Origin: Betaproteobacteria bacterium HGW-Betaproteobacteria-7
GTDB lineage: Bacteria; Pseudomonadota; Gammaproteobacteria; Burkholderiales; Rhodocyclaceae
Length of the DNA: 64,000 nt
Assembly (NCBI GenBank): GCA_002840765.1
Contig: PHCE01000019.1
Coordinates: 1-64,000 of the forward strand
Direction: 5' to 3'
Shown here: positions 8,855 through 17,140 of the stretch, in pieces
Numbering within the stretch: the stretch's first letter is position 1
Layout: each line of letters opens with the position of its first letter
Translations under genes and position numbers: made by a program
Notes under the pieces: generated by a model
The model's input: the letters and a program-made list of their open reading frames with translations, nothing else
Told to the model about the DNA's origin: nothing
Database searches by the model: none

Positions 8855-10210
8855 TCAGTGCAGGGCGAGCAGTGCGCAGTGCGTATTGCCCCAGCGGGGG
8901 TGGAAGCGGTCTTCGACCGGGATCGGGTCGATGCCGGCCGCTCGGTAGGCGGCCAGAACGCGGGCGTTGAGGCTGTAGGACGCGGGCAGGCCAGGATCTT
9001 CGGGGAATACCGGTACCAGCGCCCGCGCCTGACCATTGCGCCGGTCGGTGAAGCGGACGATGTTGGCTGGTGACTGGTAGCTGGCGATGCGCGCGGCACT
9101 GGTTGGAATGGCTACGATCTGCAAGCCGAGTGTCTGCAGGATGCTGCGGGCGCGGGCCAGGGTGTCGCGATCCTCGCGCGTCAGACGCTCGGGATCCTCT
9201 GGTGCCAGCAGGGCGACCCGGCCGTCGGCGAGCGGTGCCACGAACATGTCGAGATGGTAGAGGTGGCGGCTGTTGGGGAGGATGGCGATTTGGTCGGCGC
9301 CGGTCGCCACCTTGAGGATTTCCGGCAAGGCCTGTGGTGGCGGCATGAAGCCGAAGGCTTCAACGAACCACTGGCGATTCATCTGCAGTTCGTCGTTGCC
9401 GGCGAGCAGTATGCGGTGCCCGGCGCGGACCAGGGCGAGGTTTCCGCCGCGCACGAACACCGGCAGACGGACGACGTGATGCCGGTGATCGCCGATTTGG
9501 CTGAGGTACGCCAGATCATTGCGGGCAACGTCGGCGAACTGTTTGTGGGCGAGCGAGGCGAGCAGCACCGGGTGTTTGCCGTCGTTGGCGACGAGGCCGA
9601 GATCACGCACCCAGCGGGTAACACCCTCGGCTGGCACCCGTTGCCCACGGGCCTGGCTGATCACCGGCTGCACGCGCTGGCTGAGGCCGAGGACGGCGAG
9701 GCGGGCGCGAACCCTGGCGAGCGCTGCCGCAGGTGTCAGCAGGATGACCCGGGTATAGGGCGGCAGGGCGCGCAGCACCGGTTCGTGCGGATGGAGGGGG
9801 TTCTCCTGGGCGGCCGTGCCCTGGTCGATCCCCATCATCACTTCGCCGAGATCCATTGTGTATTCCGGGGCGGAATGGATCGTCCCGTCATTGATCTGGT
9901 GGAAAAAGCGGCGGCTGGTCTGGCGCACGAAAGCGAGATTGGCTTCGTGTTCGCGGACGAAGCGCAGCAGATTGCTGCGTTCTGGTTCGGGCAACTGGCG
10001 GATGGCGGCGAGCTGGTTGGGCACCAGATAGGTTTCCGGTCCCGCCGGCCCCTGGCGCATCAGCGGCCAGGGGCCGGACGGCATACCGAGCAGCGAACTG
10101 TCCAGCCGATTGGCGTGCTTGGCCGGGGCGGTGGCCGGCAGCAGCAGGCCGACTGCCAGCAGCAGGCCGGCGATGCGCTGGGCAGTGCGATTTGGGTTGG
10201 CAGTTGGCAT
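8855..10210 (-). CDS. Exported agmatine/peptidyl-arginine deiminase-fold protein
   Basis: This 451-residue protein has a signal peptide (IAGLLLAVGLLLPATAPA). Its second half follows the PAD_porph/agmatine deiminase pattern of the pentein fold. VFVRGGNLALVRAGHRILL matches the GGN-strand, YHLDMFVAPLADG carries the catalytic His-x-Asp, and RWGNTHCAL at the extreme C-terminus carries the nucleophilic Cys. So catalytic residues appear intact, although the N-terminal D-x-G motif is not obvious. Export is unusual for agmatine deiminases; secreted peptidyl-arginine deiminases are known in other bacteria. The substrate (guanidino group of a peptide or small molecule) is not predictable. It is transcribed divergently from the receptor at 10475, with an AGGAG about 10 bases before ATG. 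Confidence 0.72.
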   Translation of the reverse strand: MPTANPNRTAQRIAGLLLAVGLLLPATAPAKHANRLDSSLLGMPSGPWPLMRQGPAGPETYLVPNQLAAIRQLPEPERSNLLRFVREHEANLAFVRQTSRRFFHQINDGTIHSAPEYTMDLGEVMMGIDQGTAAQENPLHPHEPVLRALPPYTRVILLTPAAALARVRARLAVLGLSQRVQPVISQARGQRVPAEGVTRWVRDLGLVANDGKHPVLLASLAHKQFADVARNDLAYLSQIGDHRHHVVRLPVFVRGGNLALVRAGHRILLAGNDELQMNRQWFVEAFGFMPPPQALPEILKVATGADQIAILPNSRHLYHLDMFVAPLADGRVALLAPEDPERLTREDRDTLARARSILQTLGLQIVAIPTSAARIASYQSPANIVRFTDRRNGQARALVPVFPEDPGLPASYSLNARVLAAYRAAGIDPIPVEDRFHPRWGNTHCALLALH

Positions 10211-10299
10211 TCTGGAGTCTCCTGGCTCGACGCTCGCGCCGGCAGGGCGTTCGTCGCCGATAGTGCGCCGGGCAATGCGTTTCCGGTATCTGCCGCGAG

Positions 10300-10316
10300 C
10301 TCATGATTTTCATGAG
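10300..10316. promoter_or_regulatory. Perfect inverted repeat in divergent promoter region
   Basis: CTCATGA-TTT-TCATGAG is a perfect 7-3-7 palindrome, 90 bases from the deiminase-like start and about 160 from the receptor start. It could be an operator for either or both genes. It does not match a Fur box well and the regulator is unknown. Confidence 0.4.
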
Positions 10317-10474
10317 GCGTTTTTGGCAAACGGCAGGATGGGGGAACCTGGCGGCTCGCCAATAATCAATCTCAGGAGCGGCGGGGTGTCGTTCCACTTT
10401 CCAGGAGATGGTCGATGCACTGCCCGATTCGTGCTTATCTCCGGCCTGATCCTGCTTTCACCATCCGGAACATC

Positions 10475-12595
10475 ATGAACACTACGCCGAAACGCCTCGT
10501 CATTCTGCTGACTGCCGCCTTTCCCTGTCTCGCCCTCGGCGAGGGTGCCCTGACCCTCGACTCGGTGGTTGTCACCGGCAGTCGCGTCGAACACAGCAGC
10601 TTCGATCTGCCGGCGGCGATTGATGTCGTCGACGCGGCGCGCATCGGTGCCGACCAGGCGCGGATCAATGCTTCCGAGGCGCTGGTCGCGGTACCCGGCA
10701 TCGCCGTGAATAATCGTCAGAACTATGCCCAGGATTTGCAGATTTCCTCGCGCGGCTTTGGCGCCCGTTCGGCCTTCGGTGTCCGCGGCATCCGCCTGAT
10801 CGCCGACGGTATTCCGGCCTCAATGCCGGATGGGCAGGGGCAGGTGGCGACATTCAACCTGGATCGGGCGGAGCGTATCGAGGTCATGCGCGGGCCGATG
10901 TCTTCGGTCTATGGCAATCATTCGGGCGGTGTCATCCAGATGTTCACAGCCGACGGCAAGGGGCGGCCGACCGTCGAGGGCGGTTTTGTCGGCGGCAGCT
11001 TCGGGCTGCGCAAGGCCGACGTGGCGGCTCAGGGCGAGGTGGGCGGTATTGGCTATGTGTTTGATGCCTCGCGCCTGACCGCTGACGGCTACCGCGATCA
11101 CAGTGCAGTAGAGCGCGAACAGAGCTTCGCCAAGCTGAGCTTCCGGCCGGATGCCGACAGCCGCCTGGTTTTCGTCGCCAACGGCTTCTCGCAAACTGCC
11201 GACGATCCGCTCGGCCTGACCTGGGGCAAATACCAGAGCGACCCCGAGGGCGTCGAGAATCCGGCGCTGCTTTACAACACGCGCAAGCGGATTGACCATC
11301 ATCAGGGGGGTCTCAGCTACGAGCGGCGTTTCGGCGAGCATGCGCTGCATCTGTCGGCCTATGTCGGCCAGCGCTCGGTGATCCAGTACCAGTCGATTCC
11401 CCGCTTCGTCCAGCTGATCACCGGGGCAACGCCGGTCGATGATCCGAAGCGCCGGCACTCCGGCGGCGTCATCGATTTCGACCGCGACTTTTCCGGTGTC
11501 GCCGGGCGCTGGGTCGGCAATTACCAGTTGGCCGGCGGCAAGCTGACGACGACCTTCGGCATGGATTACGAGCAGTCCACCGATGATCGGCGCGGCTACG
11601 AGAACTACCTCAGCGCCACCATACTCGGCGTCAAGGGGGCCCTGCGCCGCAACGAGGAGGATCGCGTCGCCAGCTTCGACCAGTATGCGCAGGCCGAATG
11701 GCAGGGCGAACGCTGGGGGTTCACCGGCGGCCTGCGGCACAGCAAGGTCGACTTCGAGGTAGACGACCGCTTTATCGCCACCGGCAACGGTGACGACAGC
11801 GGCAAGGTCAGCTACGAGAAGACGACGCCGATGCTCGCCGTCAGTTACCGGCTGACGCCGGCGGCCAATATCTACGTCAGCGCCGCCCGCGGTTTCGAGA
11901 CGCCGACCCTCGGCGAACTGTTCTATTCCGGTGCCGGTGGCAGCTTCAGCTTCGACCTCAAGCCGGCGACCAGTACCCATTACGAGGCCGGCCTCAAGGC
12001 GCTGGTCGGCAACGACAGCCGGATCGATGTCGCCCTGTTCCAGGTGCGAACCGAGGACGAACTGGTGGTCGCCGCCAGCAGCGGCGGCCGGACCAGCTAC
12101 CGGAATGCCGGCGAGACGCTGCGCCGCGGCCTCGAACTGGCCATCGATTCGCGCTGGGCCGGCAACGTCACCAGCCGGCTCGCCTACACCGGCCTCGATG
12201 CGCGTTACGAGAAGGCGTTCACCACGCCGACGACGACCATCGCCGCCGGCAAGCGCCTGCCCGGCATCGCCGCCCACACGCTGTTCGGCGAACTGGCCTG
12301 GCGCCATCCGGCGAGCGGTTTCCATGCCGCCGTCGAAGGCATCGTGCGCAGCAAGATGTATGTCGAGGACACCAACACCCGACAGACAGCGCCGTCCTAT
12401 GCCATCGCCAACCTGCGCCTCGGTATCGAACGTCGCTATGGGCCGGTGTCGCTGCGTGGCTTTGCCCGCCTGGACAATGTCTTTGACCGCCAGTACGTTG
12501 GTTCGGTCGTCGTTGGCGATGGCAATGGCCGCTATTACGAGCCGGCACCTGGACGCAACTGGCTTGCCGGCGTGACGGTAAGTCACCGATTCTGA
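10475..12595 (+). CDS. TonB-dependent receptor (siderophore-type)
   Basis: About 706 residues from the ATG at 10475, chosen because a signal peptide (RLVILLTAAFPCLALGEG) follows directly; the longer frame back to 10415 adds no plausible leader. Plug domain features are LDSVVVTGSRVE (TonB box region), QISSRGFGARSAFGVRGIR, MRGPMSSVYGNHSGGVI. The barrel contains the FDRQYVGSV region and ends in Phe (VTVSHRF), as barrel proteins do. It resembles FecA/PupB/IutA-like iron-chelate receptors but no substrate can be assigned. A hairpin terminator follows at once, so it is probably monocistronic. It is divergent from the exported deiminase-like gene. Confidence 0.88.
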   Translation: MNTTPKRLVILLTAAFPCLALGEGALTLDSVVVTGSRVEHSSFDLPAAIDVVDAARIGADQARINASEALVAVPGIAVNNRQNYAQDLQISSRGFGARSAFGVRGIRLIADGIPASMPDGQGQVATFNLDRAERIEVMRGPMSSVYGNHSGGVIQMFTADGKGRPTVEGGFVGGSFGLRKADVAAQGEVGGIGYVFDASRLTADGYRDHSAVEREQSFAKLSFRPDADSRLVFVANGFSQTADDPLGLTWGKYQSDPEGVENPALLYNTRKRIDHHQGGLSYERRFGEHALHLSAYVGQRSVIQYQSIPRFVQLITGATPVDDPKRRHSGGVIDFDRDFSGVAGRWVGNYQLAGGKLTTTFGMDYEQSTDDRRGYENYLSATILGVKGALRRNEEDRVASFDQYAQAEWQGERWGFTGGLRHSKVDFEVDDRFIATGNGDDSGKVSYEKTTPMLAVSYRLTPAANIYVSAARGFETPTLGELFYSGAGGSFSFDLKPATSTHYEAGLKALVGNDSRIDVALFQVRTEDELVVAASSGGRTSYRNAGETLRRGLELAIDSRWAGNVTSRLAYTGLDARYEKAFTTPTTTIAAGKRLPGIAAHTLFGELAWRHPASGFHAAVEGIVRSKMYVEDTNTRQTAPSYAIANLRLGIERRYGPVSLRGFARLDNVFDRQYVGSVVVGDGNGRYYEPAPGRNWLAGVTVSHRF

Positions 12596-12614
12596 TCGGC
12601 TGCCTTTCTTGCTG

Positions 12615-12640
12615 AAAACCCGGCTCCGGCCGGGTTTTTT
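12615..12640 (+). terminator. Rho-independent terminator after receptor gene
   Basis: The stem AAACCCGGC/GCCGGGTTT has a short loop and is followed by a T run, 20 bases after the receptor stop. Confidence 0.85.
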
Positions 12641-12808
12641 GTTGCCCGGTGTGCACTAACCCCTGTTTCACCATTGCTCATTCGTGAAGCAGTTGTCTGG
12701 AAATTGAGCGCCCCTCATTTTCAGTCGAGGCCCGTCCGGGACGTGGTGGGTTGCCGGAACTCATCATCAAATCAATGTCTTGCCAATTCATCTCGGTCCC
12801 TCGCGGGG

Positions 12809-12825
12809 CTGGCACGGGCTTCGCA
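12809..12825 (+). promoter_or_regulatory. Candidate sigma-54 promoter for porin
   Basis: CTGGCACGGGCTTCGCA has the required GG-N10-GC spacing and differs from TGGCACG-N4-TTGCA at one position. It lies about 105 bases before the porin start. The rest of the 12641-12927 gap shows no gene. No activator site was recognised, so this is sequence match only. Confidence 0.5.
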
Positions 12826-12927
12826 ATCCATAGAGTTCCGTGCCATTTGTGCAACAGGAGCGGGGGAAGGTTGGCCGGGTAGACGACCAGGGCAGCCCAT
12901 ATCAACGAGGAATATCTGGAGACATCC

Positions 12928-14064
12928 ATGACTAAAAGAATCATCGCGCTGGCCATTGCGGCTGCCGCTTCGGGGGGCGTCTTCGCCCAAAGCAACGTGA
13001 CTATCTACGGTAACGTCGACATGGGCTGGATGAGCACCGGTGGCCGCAACGGTGCCGTAGCATCGGGCATGAGGAAGCAAAGCCTGGAGAGCGCCGCTTC
13101 GGAGAGCTACATAGGTTTCAAGGGCGCCGAAGACTTGGGTAATGGCCTGAAGGCGATCTTCGATCTGCAATACCGTATCGACCTGGATGGCGGTGGCGGA
13201 CTGACGCAGGCCGGGCATCAATACGTTGGCCTGACCGGTGGTTTCGGTACGGTGGTGGCTGGTTATCTCGATGGCCTGCGTTACGGTATCTACGGCAAAT
13301 ACAATCCGTTCGGCAACTACTCGGTCGGTAACTTCGCTTCGATGACCACCCAGTACGACCGTGCTGCCAACGCGGTGGCTTACATCTCCCCGGCCTTCAG
13401 CGGCTTTACGCTGATCCTGGCGGCGGCGACCAATACCCAAGGTAACGAAGGCAGCCTGAATGGCGTGCACACCGTCGGCGGCGTGCCTACGAATGGGAAC
13501 AATGGCGACGATCGCCTGTACTCCATCAACCTGATTTATGCCAATGGCCCGCTGAGCGTCGATCTCGACTATGAAACCACCAAGGCGGTCGGCTACTCGA
13601 ACAGTCGACTCTACGTGGCGACCACCGGCGCCTCGTACGATTTCGGTCCGGTCAAGCTATCCGCGGTCTACGATGTCATCAAGGGAGACCCAAATTCGCT
13701 GATCGGTGGCAACATCGACCTGGATGGCGCTACCGCGGGTCTTCAGAACCTGGGTGGCCTGGCCGCCGGCGAGAGCTATGATCGGCGCAACTGGTTCGTC
13801 GGCGCTCAAGTGCCGGTCGGCAAGGCCAGGCTGCTGGCCAGCTATGGCCAGGTCAAGGACCGCACGCTGACTTCCGCCGACGCCAGCAAGTGGGCCGTCG
13901 GCGCGCGTTACGCCCTGTCCAAACGTACAGAGCTGTATGCCGACTACGCGCGAATCAGCAACCAAAGGAATGCCGGATTCACCATCAATCCGATGGGCAA
14001 CTCACTGGGCCTGAGCGGTTCCGGTATCAGCGGCTTCGCCATGGGGATGAAGCACAGCTTCTAA
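12928..14064 (+). CDS. Gram-negative trimeric porin (Porin_4 family)
   Basis: This 378-residue outer-membrane general porin is of the betaproteobacterial type. It has a signal peptide (IIALAIAAAASGGVFA), then the typical start QSNVTIYGNVDMG, ESYIGFKGAEDLGNGLKAIF and YVGLTGGFGTVVAG. The end SGFAMGMKHSF has the C-terminal Phe needed for barrel assembly. Length is normal for the family. The codons are strongly biased and two good hairpin terminators follow, consistent with an abundant product. A candidate sigma-54 promoter lies upstream. Substrate selectivity cannot be inferred. Confidence 0.92.
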   Translation: MTKRIIALAIAAAASGGVFAQSNVTIYGNVDMGWMSTGGRNGAVASGMRKQSLESAASESYIGFKGAEDLGNGLKAIFDLQYRIDLDGGGGLTQAGHQYVGLTGGFGTVVAGYLDGLRYGIYGKYNPFGNYSVGNFASMTTQYDRAANAVAYISPAFSGFTLILAAATNTQGNEGSLNGVHTVGGVPTNGNNGDDRLYSINLIYANGPLSVDLDYETTKAVGYSNSRLYVATTGASYDFGPVKLSAVYDVIKGDPNSLIGGNIDLDGATAGLQNLGGLAAGESYDRRNWFVGAQVPVGKARLLASYGQVKDRTLTSADASKWAVGARYALSKRTELYADYARISNQRNAGFTINPMGNSLGLSGSGISGFAMGMKHSF

Positions 14065-14077
14065 GTATTTCGGTGTG

Positions 14078-14106
14078 CCGGGCGAGGCCAGGACGCCCGG
14101 TCTTTT
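14078..14106 (+). terminator. Rho-independent terminator after porin
   Basis: Stem CCGGGCG/CGCCCGG with a 9-base loop, followed by TCTTTT, 14 bases after the porin stop. Confidence 0.8.
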
Positions 14107-14136
14107 CTTGCGTCAGATGTCATATGTGCATCTGTT

Positions 14137-14165
14137 CAAGGCGCCCGCGGGCGCCTTGTTTTTTT
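14137..14165 (+). terminator. Second strong hairpin terminator
   Basis: CAAGGCGCCCG/CGGGCGCCTTG is a perfect palindrome followed by seven T residues. It backs up the porin terminator and isolates the convergent fnr gene. Confidence 0.85.
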
Positions 14166-14172
14166 CAACCGC

Positions 14173-14916
14173 TTAACTGCGGTGATTCATCAGGGCCTTC
14201 AGGCCATTTACGTCAAGGATGCGGATGTGCTTCTGCTGGACGGCGATATAGCCTTCCTCCTGGAAGCGCGAGAAGGCGCGCGACACGGTTTCCAGCTTGA
14301 GGCCGAGATAGGAGCCGATTTCCTCGCGCGTCATGCGCAGGTAGAACTCGGCGTGCGAGAAACCGCGCGCCGTGAAGCGCTGCGACAGGTTGAGCAGGAA
14401 GGCGGCCAACCGTTCCTCGGCGCGCATCGTGCCGAGCAGCATCATCACGCCATGGTCGCGGACGATCTCGCGGCTCATCACTTTGTGGAAATGATGCTGC
14501 AGGGTGTGAATTTCCCGCGACAGGCTTTCCAGCCGCGAGAAAGGAATCGAGCAAATCTCGCTATCTTCCAGGGCGATGGCGTTGCAGGTGTGGTGTTCGG
14601 TACTGATGCCGTCGAGGCCGAGCAGTTCGCCGGCCATCTGGAAGCCGGTCACCTGGTCGCGGCCATCTTCGAGCAGGACGTCGGTTTTGAAGAAACCGCT
14701 GCGGATCGCGAAAATGGAATCGAAAGCCTCGCCAGCGCGATACAGGTGGTCGCCCCGCTTGATCCGCCGGCGGGTCGAAACCATATCATCGAGACGTTCA
14801 AGTTCCTCAAGGTTCAGACCGAAGGGCAGGCATAATTCGCGCAGATTGCAACTTGAGCAGGCTGTCTTGATCAAAGACAGCGAAATGTCCTGATTCAGCG
14901 GGCTTGTTCGGGGCAT
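14173..14916 (-). CDS. fnr: FNR-type oxygen-sensing transcription regulator
   Basis: FNR is an oxygen-labile [4Fe-4S] activator of anaerobic and microaerobic genes. The N-terminal cluster ligands are CSSCNLRELC plus a later Cys in HHTCNAIA. A cyclic-nucleotide-type beta-roll follows, and the C-terminal HTH reads MTREEIGSYLGLKLETVSRA, with the E-x-x-SR recognition residues of true FNR. The ATG at 14916 is preferred over TTG at 14922. The gene is divergent from hemN, and an FNR box lies 18 bases before its start, implying autoregulation. Length (about 247) is normal. Confidence 0.95.
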   Translation of the reverse strand: MPRTSPLNQDISLSLIKTACSSCNLRELCLPFGLNLEELERLDDMVSTRRRIKRGDHLYRAGEAFDSIFAIRSGFFKTDVLLEDGRDQVTGFQMAGELLGLDGISTEHHTCNAIALEDSEICSIPFSRLESLSREIHTLQHHFHKVMSREIVRDHGVMMLLGTMRAEERLAAFLLNLSQRFTARGFSHAEFYLRMTREEIGSYLGLKLETVSRAFSRFQEEGYIAVQQKHIRILDVNGLKALMNHRS

Positions 14917-14933
14917 TCGCAACCTGCTTTAGC

Positions 14934-14947
14934 TTGATCCAAGTCAA
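14934..14947. promoter_or_regulatory. FNR box between fnr and hemN
   Basis: TTGATCCAAGTCAA matches TTGAT-N4-ATCAA with one mismatch and lies in the fnr-hemN divergent gap, 55 bases before the hemN ATG. Its position would let FNR act on both genes. Confidence 0.75.
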
Positions 14948-15001
14948 CCGAAAAACGGCCTAAACCGAACATAATCCGTGCACCTTCAGGTGATATGCCC
15001 A

Positions 15002-16405
15002 ATGAATTTTTCAACCGAAAACCTCGTCTTCGACCCTCAGATCATTCGCCGTTTCGATGTCAACGGCCCGCGCTACACTTCCTATCCAACAGCCGATCGC
15101 TTCGTCGAGGCTTTTGACTCGGAGGCGGCCAAGCTCTGGCTTGGCAAACGCAACATCGGCGGCATCAGTCGGCCGCTGTCATTATACTTCCACATCCCCT
15201 TCTGCAACACCATCTGCTATTACTGTGCCTGCAACAAGATCATTACCAAGGATCACGGGCGCAGTGCCAAGTACCTGAAGTACCTGGGCAAGGAGCTGGC
15301 CCTGCAGAGCGCTTCGCTGGAAGGGCGTGACGGCGAGCACGAAGTCATCCAGCTGCACTGGGGTGGCGGCACGCCGACCTTCCTGTCGCACGACGAGATG
15401 CGCCAGTTGATGGCGGAAACGCGCAAGCACTTCAAGCTGCTCGATGGCGGCGAGTATTCGATCGAAGTCGATCCGCGCAAGGTCGACTACGCGACCGTGG
15501 CCTTGCTCGGCGAACTCGGTTTCAACCGCATGAGCATCGGCGTCCAGGATTTCGACGAGAAGGTCCAGGTCGCGGTCAATCGCATCCAGACCGAGGAAGA
15601 AACCTTCGACGTGATCAAGGCGGCGCGTGCCAATGGCTTCAAGTCGATCTCGGTCGACCTGATCTACGGCCTGCCGCACCAGTCGGTGATGGGGTTCAAC
15701 CGGACGCTCGAACGCGTGCTGGCGATGGATCCCGAGCGCCTGTCGATCTATAACTATGCGCACATGCCCAGCCTGTTCAAGCCGCAGCGCCGCATTGCCG
15801 AGCCCGACCTGCCGTCGGCTGACACCAAGCTGCAGATTCTGGCGCTGGCGATCAAGAAGCTGACCGAGGCCGGCTATGTCTTCATCGGCATGGACCACTT
15901 TGCCAAACCCGACGACGAACTCGCCGTGGCCCAGCGCCAGGGACGGCTGCACCGCAACTTCCAGGGCTATTCGACCTACGCCGACTGCGACATGCTGTCC
16001 TTTGGCATCTCGTCGATCAGCAAGGTCGGCCCGACCTACAGCCAGAACGTCAAGACCCTCGACGAATACTACGACCGCCTTGATGCCCAGTTGTTGCCGG
16101 TGTTCCGCGGCATTGAGCTGACTGCCGACGATATCCTGCGGCGCTCCATCATTCAGGCCCTGATGTGTCATTTCGAACTGTCCATCGAGAGCATCGAAAG
16201 CGCTCACCTGATCGATTTCCACAAATACTTCGAGTCAGAACTCGAGGACATGAAGGAAATGGAACGGGCCGGCCTGCTGCGCATTGGCCGCGACTGGATC
16301 TCCGTGCTGCCTCCCGGACGCATGCTGGTGCGCATCATTTCGATGGTCTTCGATCGCTATCTCCGGGCCGACCGGCAGCGCACGCGCTACTCGAAGGTCA
16401 TCTGA
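15002..16405 (+). CDS. hemN: Oxygen-independent coproporphyrinogen III oxidase
   Basis: This radical-SAM enzyme converts coproporphyrinogen III to protoporphyrinogen IX without oxygen. The 467 residues begin MNFSTENLVFDP and include RFDVNGPRYTSYPTADRF. The cluster motif is FCNTICYYCAC (CX3CX2C plus a fourth Cys), followed by the HWGGGTPTFL SAM-binding region and GFNRMSIGVQDF. The ATG at 15002 is chosen because AGGTGA lies about 10 bases upstream; a GTG at 14978 would extend beyond the usual N-terminus. Divergence from fnr with a shared FNR box matches its anaerobic role. Confidence 0.95.
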   Translation: MNFSTENLVFDPQIIRRFDVNGPRYTSYPTADRFVEAFDSEAAKLWLGKRNIGGISRPLSLYFHIPFCNTICYYCACNKIITKDHGRSAKYLKYLGKELALQSASLEGRDGEHEVIQLHWGGGTPTFLSHDEMRQLMAETRKHFKLLDGGEYSIEVDPRKVDYATVALLGELGFNRMSIGVQDFDEKVQVAVNRIQTEEETFDVIKAARANGFKSISVDLIYGLPHQSVMGFNRTLERVLAMDPERLSIYNYAHMPSLFKPQRRIAEPDLPSADTKLQILALAIKKLTEAGYVFIGMDHFAKPDDELAVAQRQGRLHRNFQGYSTYADCDMLSFGISSISKVGPTYSQNVKTLDEYYDRLDAQLLPVFRGIELTADDILRRSIIQALMCHFELSIESIESAHLIDFHKYFESELEDMKEMERAGLLRIGRDWISVLPPGRMLVRIISMVFDRYLRADRQRTRYSKVI

Positions 16406-16467
16406 AGGCCGTGCGGGGGTGCGGCGGGCGCGTTAAAATCGCCGCTTTGCCCTGATCCCGTCCTCTC

Positions 16468-17127
16468 ATGCCTGATTCCGGCTACCTCGCGCTGTTCCTG
16501 GTCGGCCTGCTCGGCGGTACCCATTGTGTCGGCATGTGTGGCGGCATCGTCGGTGCCTTGTCGATGGGGGCGCCGGGCCGCTGGAGCATGCATCTGGCCT
16601 ACAACGCCGGACGTATCCTTTCCTACACCGCCGCCGGGGCGGCCGCTGGCGCCCTGGGTGCAGCCAGCATGAGCCTGGAAGGGCAGATGCCGGTGCGCCT
16701 GGTGCTCTATCTGCTGGCCAACCTGATGCTCGTCGCGCTTGGTCTCTACCTGCTCGGTGTAACCCGCGCACTGGCCTTCACCGAGCGCGCCGGTCAACAC
16801 CTGTGGCGGCGCCTGCAGCCGCTCACCCGCCGCTTTCTGCCGGCGCGCACCGTCGCCCAGGCTCTGCCGCTCGGATTGCTCTGGGGCTGGCTGCCTTGCG
16901 GCCTCGTTTACAGCGCTCTGGCCAGTTCGCTGACCGCCGGTTCGGCGGGCCGAGGGGCGTTGCTGATGCTGCTCTTCGGCCTCGGAACGCTGCCCAACCT
17001 GCTGCTCGCTGGCATACTTTTCGCGCGCCTGAATGAATTTGTCCGTCGCCCCGTAGTCAGGACATTGTCCGGTTTGCTGGTGCTTGGTTTTGGTCTCTAC
17101 GGCTTGCTGGCGCTGATCCGTCAATAG
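16468..17127 (+). CDS. SafE/TauE-like membrane protein (DsbD-like transmembrane family)
   Basis: A 219-residue integral membrane protein with about six hydrophobic segments. It opens with [20 protein letters not shown], whose His-Cys-x3-Cys pattern is typical of the SafE/UreH-DsbD-like family found in cbb3 oxidase assembly clusters. A second [17 protein letters not shown] repeat with Pro-Cys supports this. It ends 13 bases before the Cu-type ATPase. A part in copper delivery to cbb3-type oxidase is inference from family and neighbours (fnr, hemN, ATPase); no cco structural genes are in the window. Confidence 0.8.
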   Translation: MPDSGYLALFLVGLLGGTHCVGMCGGIVGALSMGAPGRWSMHLAYNAGRILSYTAAGAAAGALGAASMSLEGQMPVRLVLYLLANLMLVALGLYLLGVTRALAFTERAGQHLWRRLQPLTRRFLPARTVAQALPLGLLWGWLPCGLVYSALASSLTAGSAGRGALLMLLFGLGTLPNLLLAGILFARLNEFVRRPVVRTLSGLLVLGFGLYGLLALIRQ

Positions 17128-17140
17128 GAGCCGTTACAAA

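Noticed and set aside
10211-10474. Cobalamin riboswitch before the deiminase-like or receptor gene
   Set aside because: A CCAGGAGAC stretch resembles the B12 box, but the rest of the conserved core (CCACTG, GGGAAGG) is missing; it is more simply the ribosome-binding site.
14978-15001. GTG start for hemN giving eight extra residues
   Set aside because: AGGTGA is well placed for ATG 15002 and family members start MNFSTEN-like.
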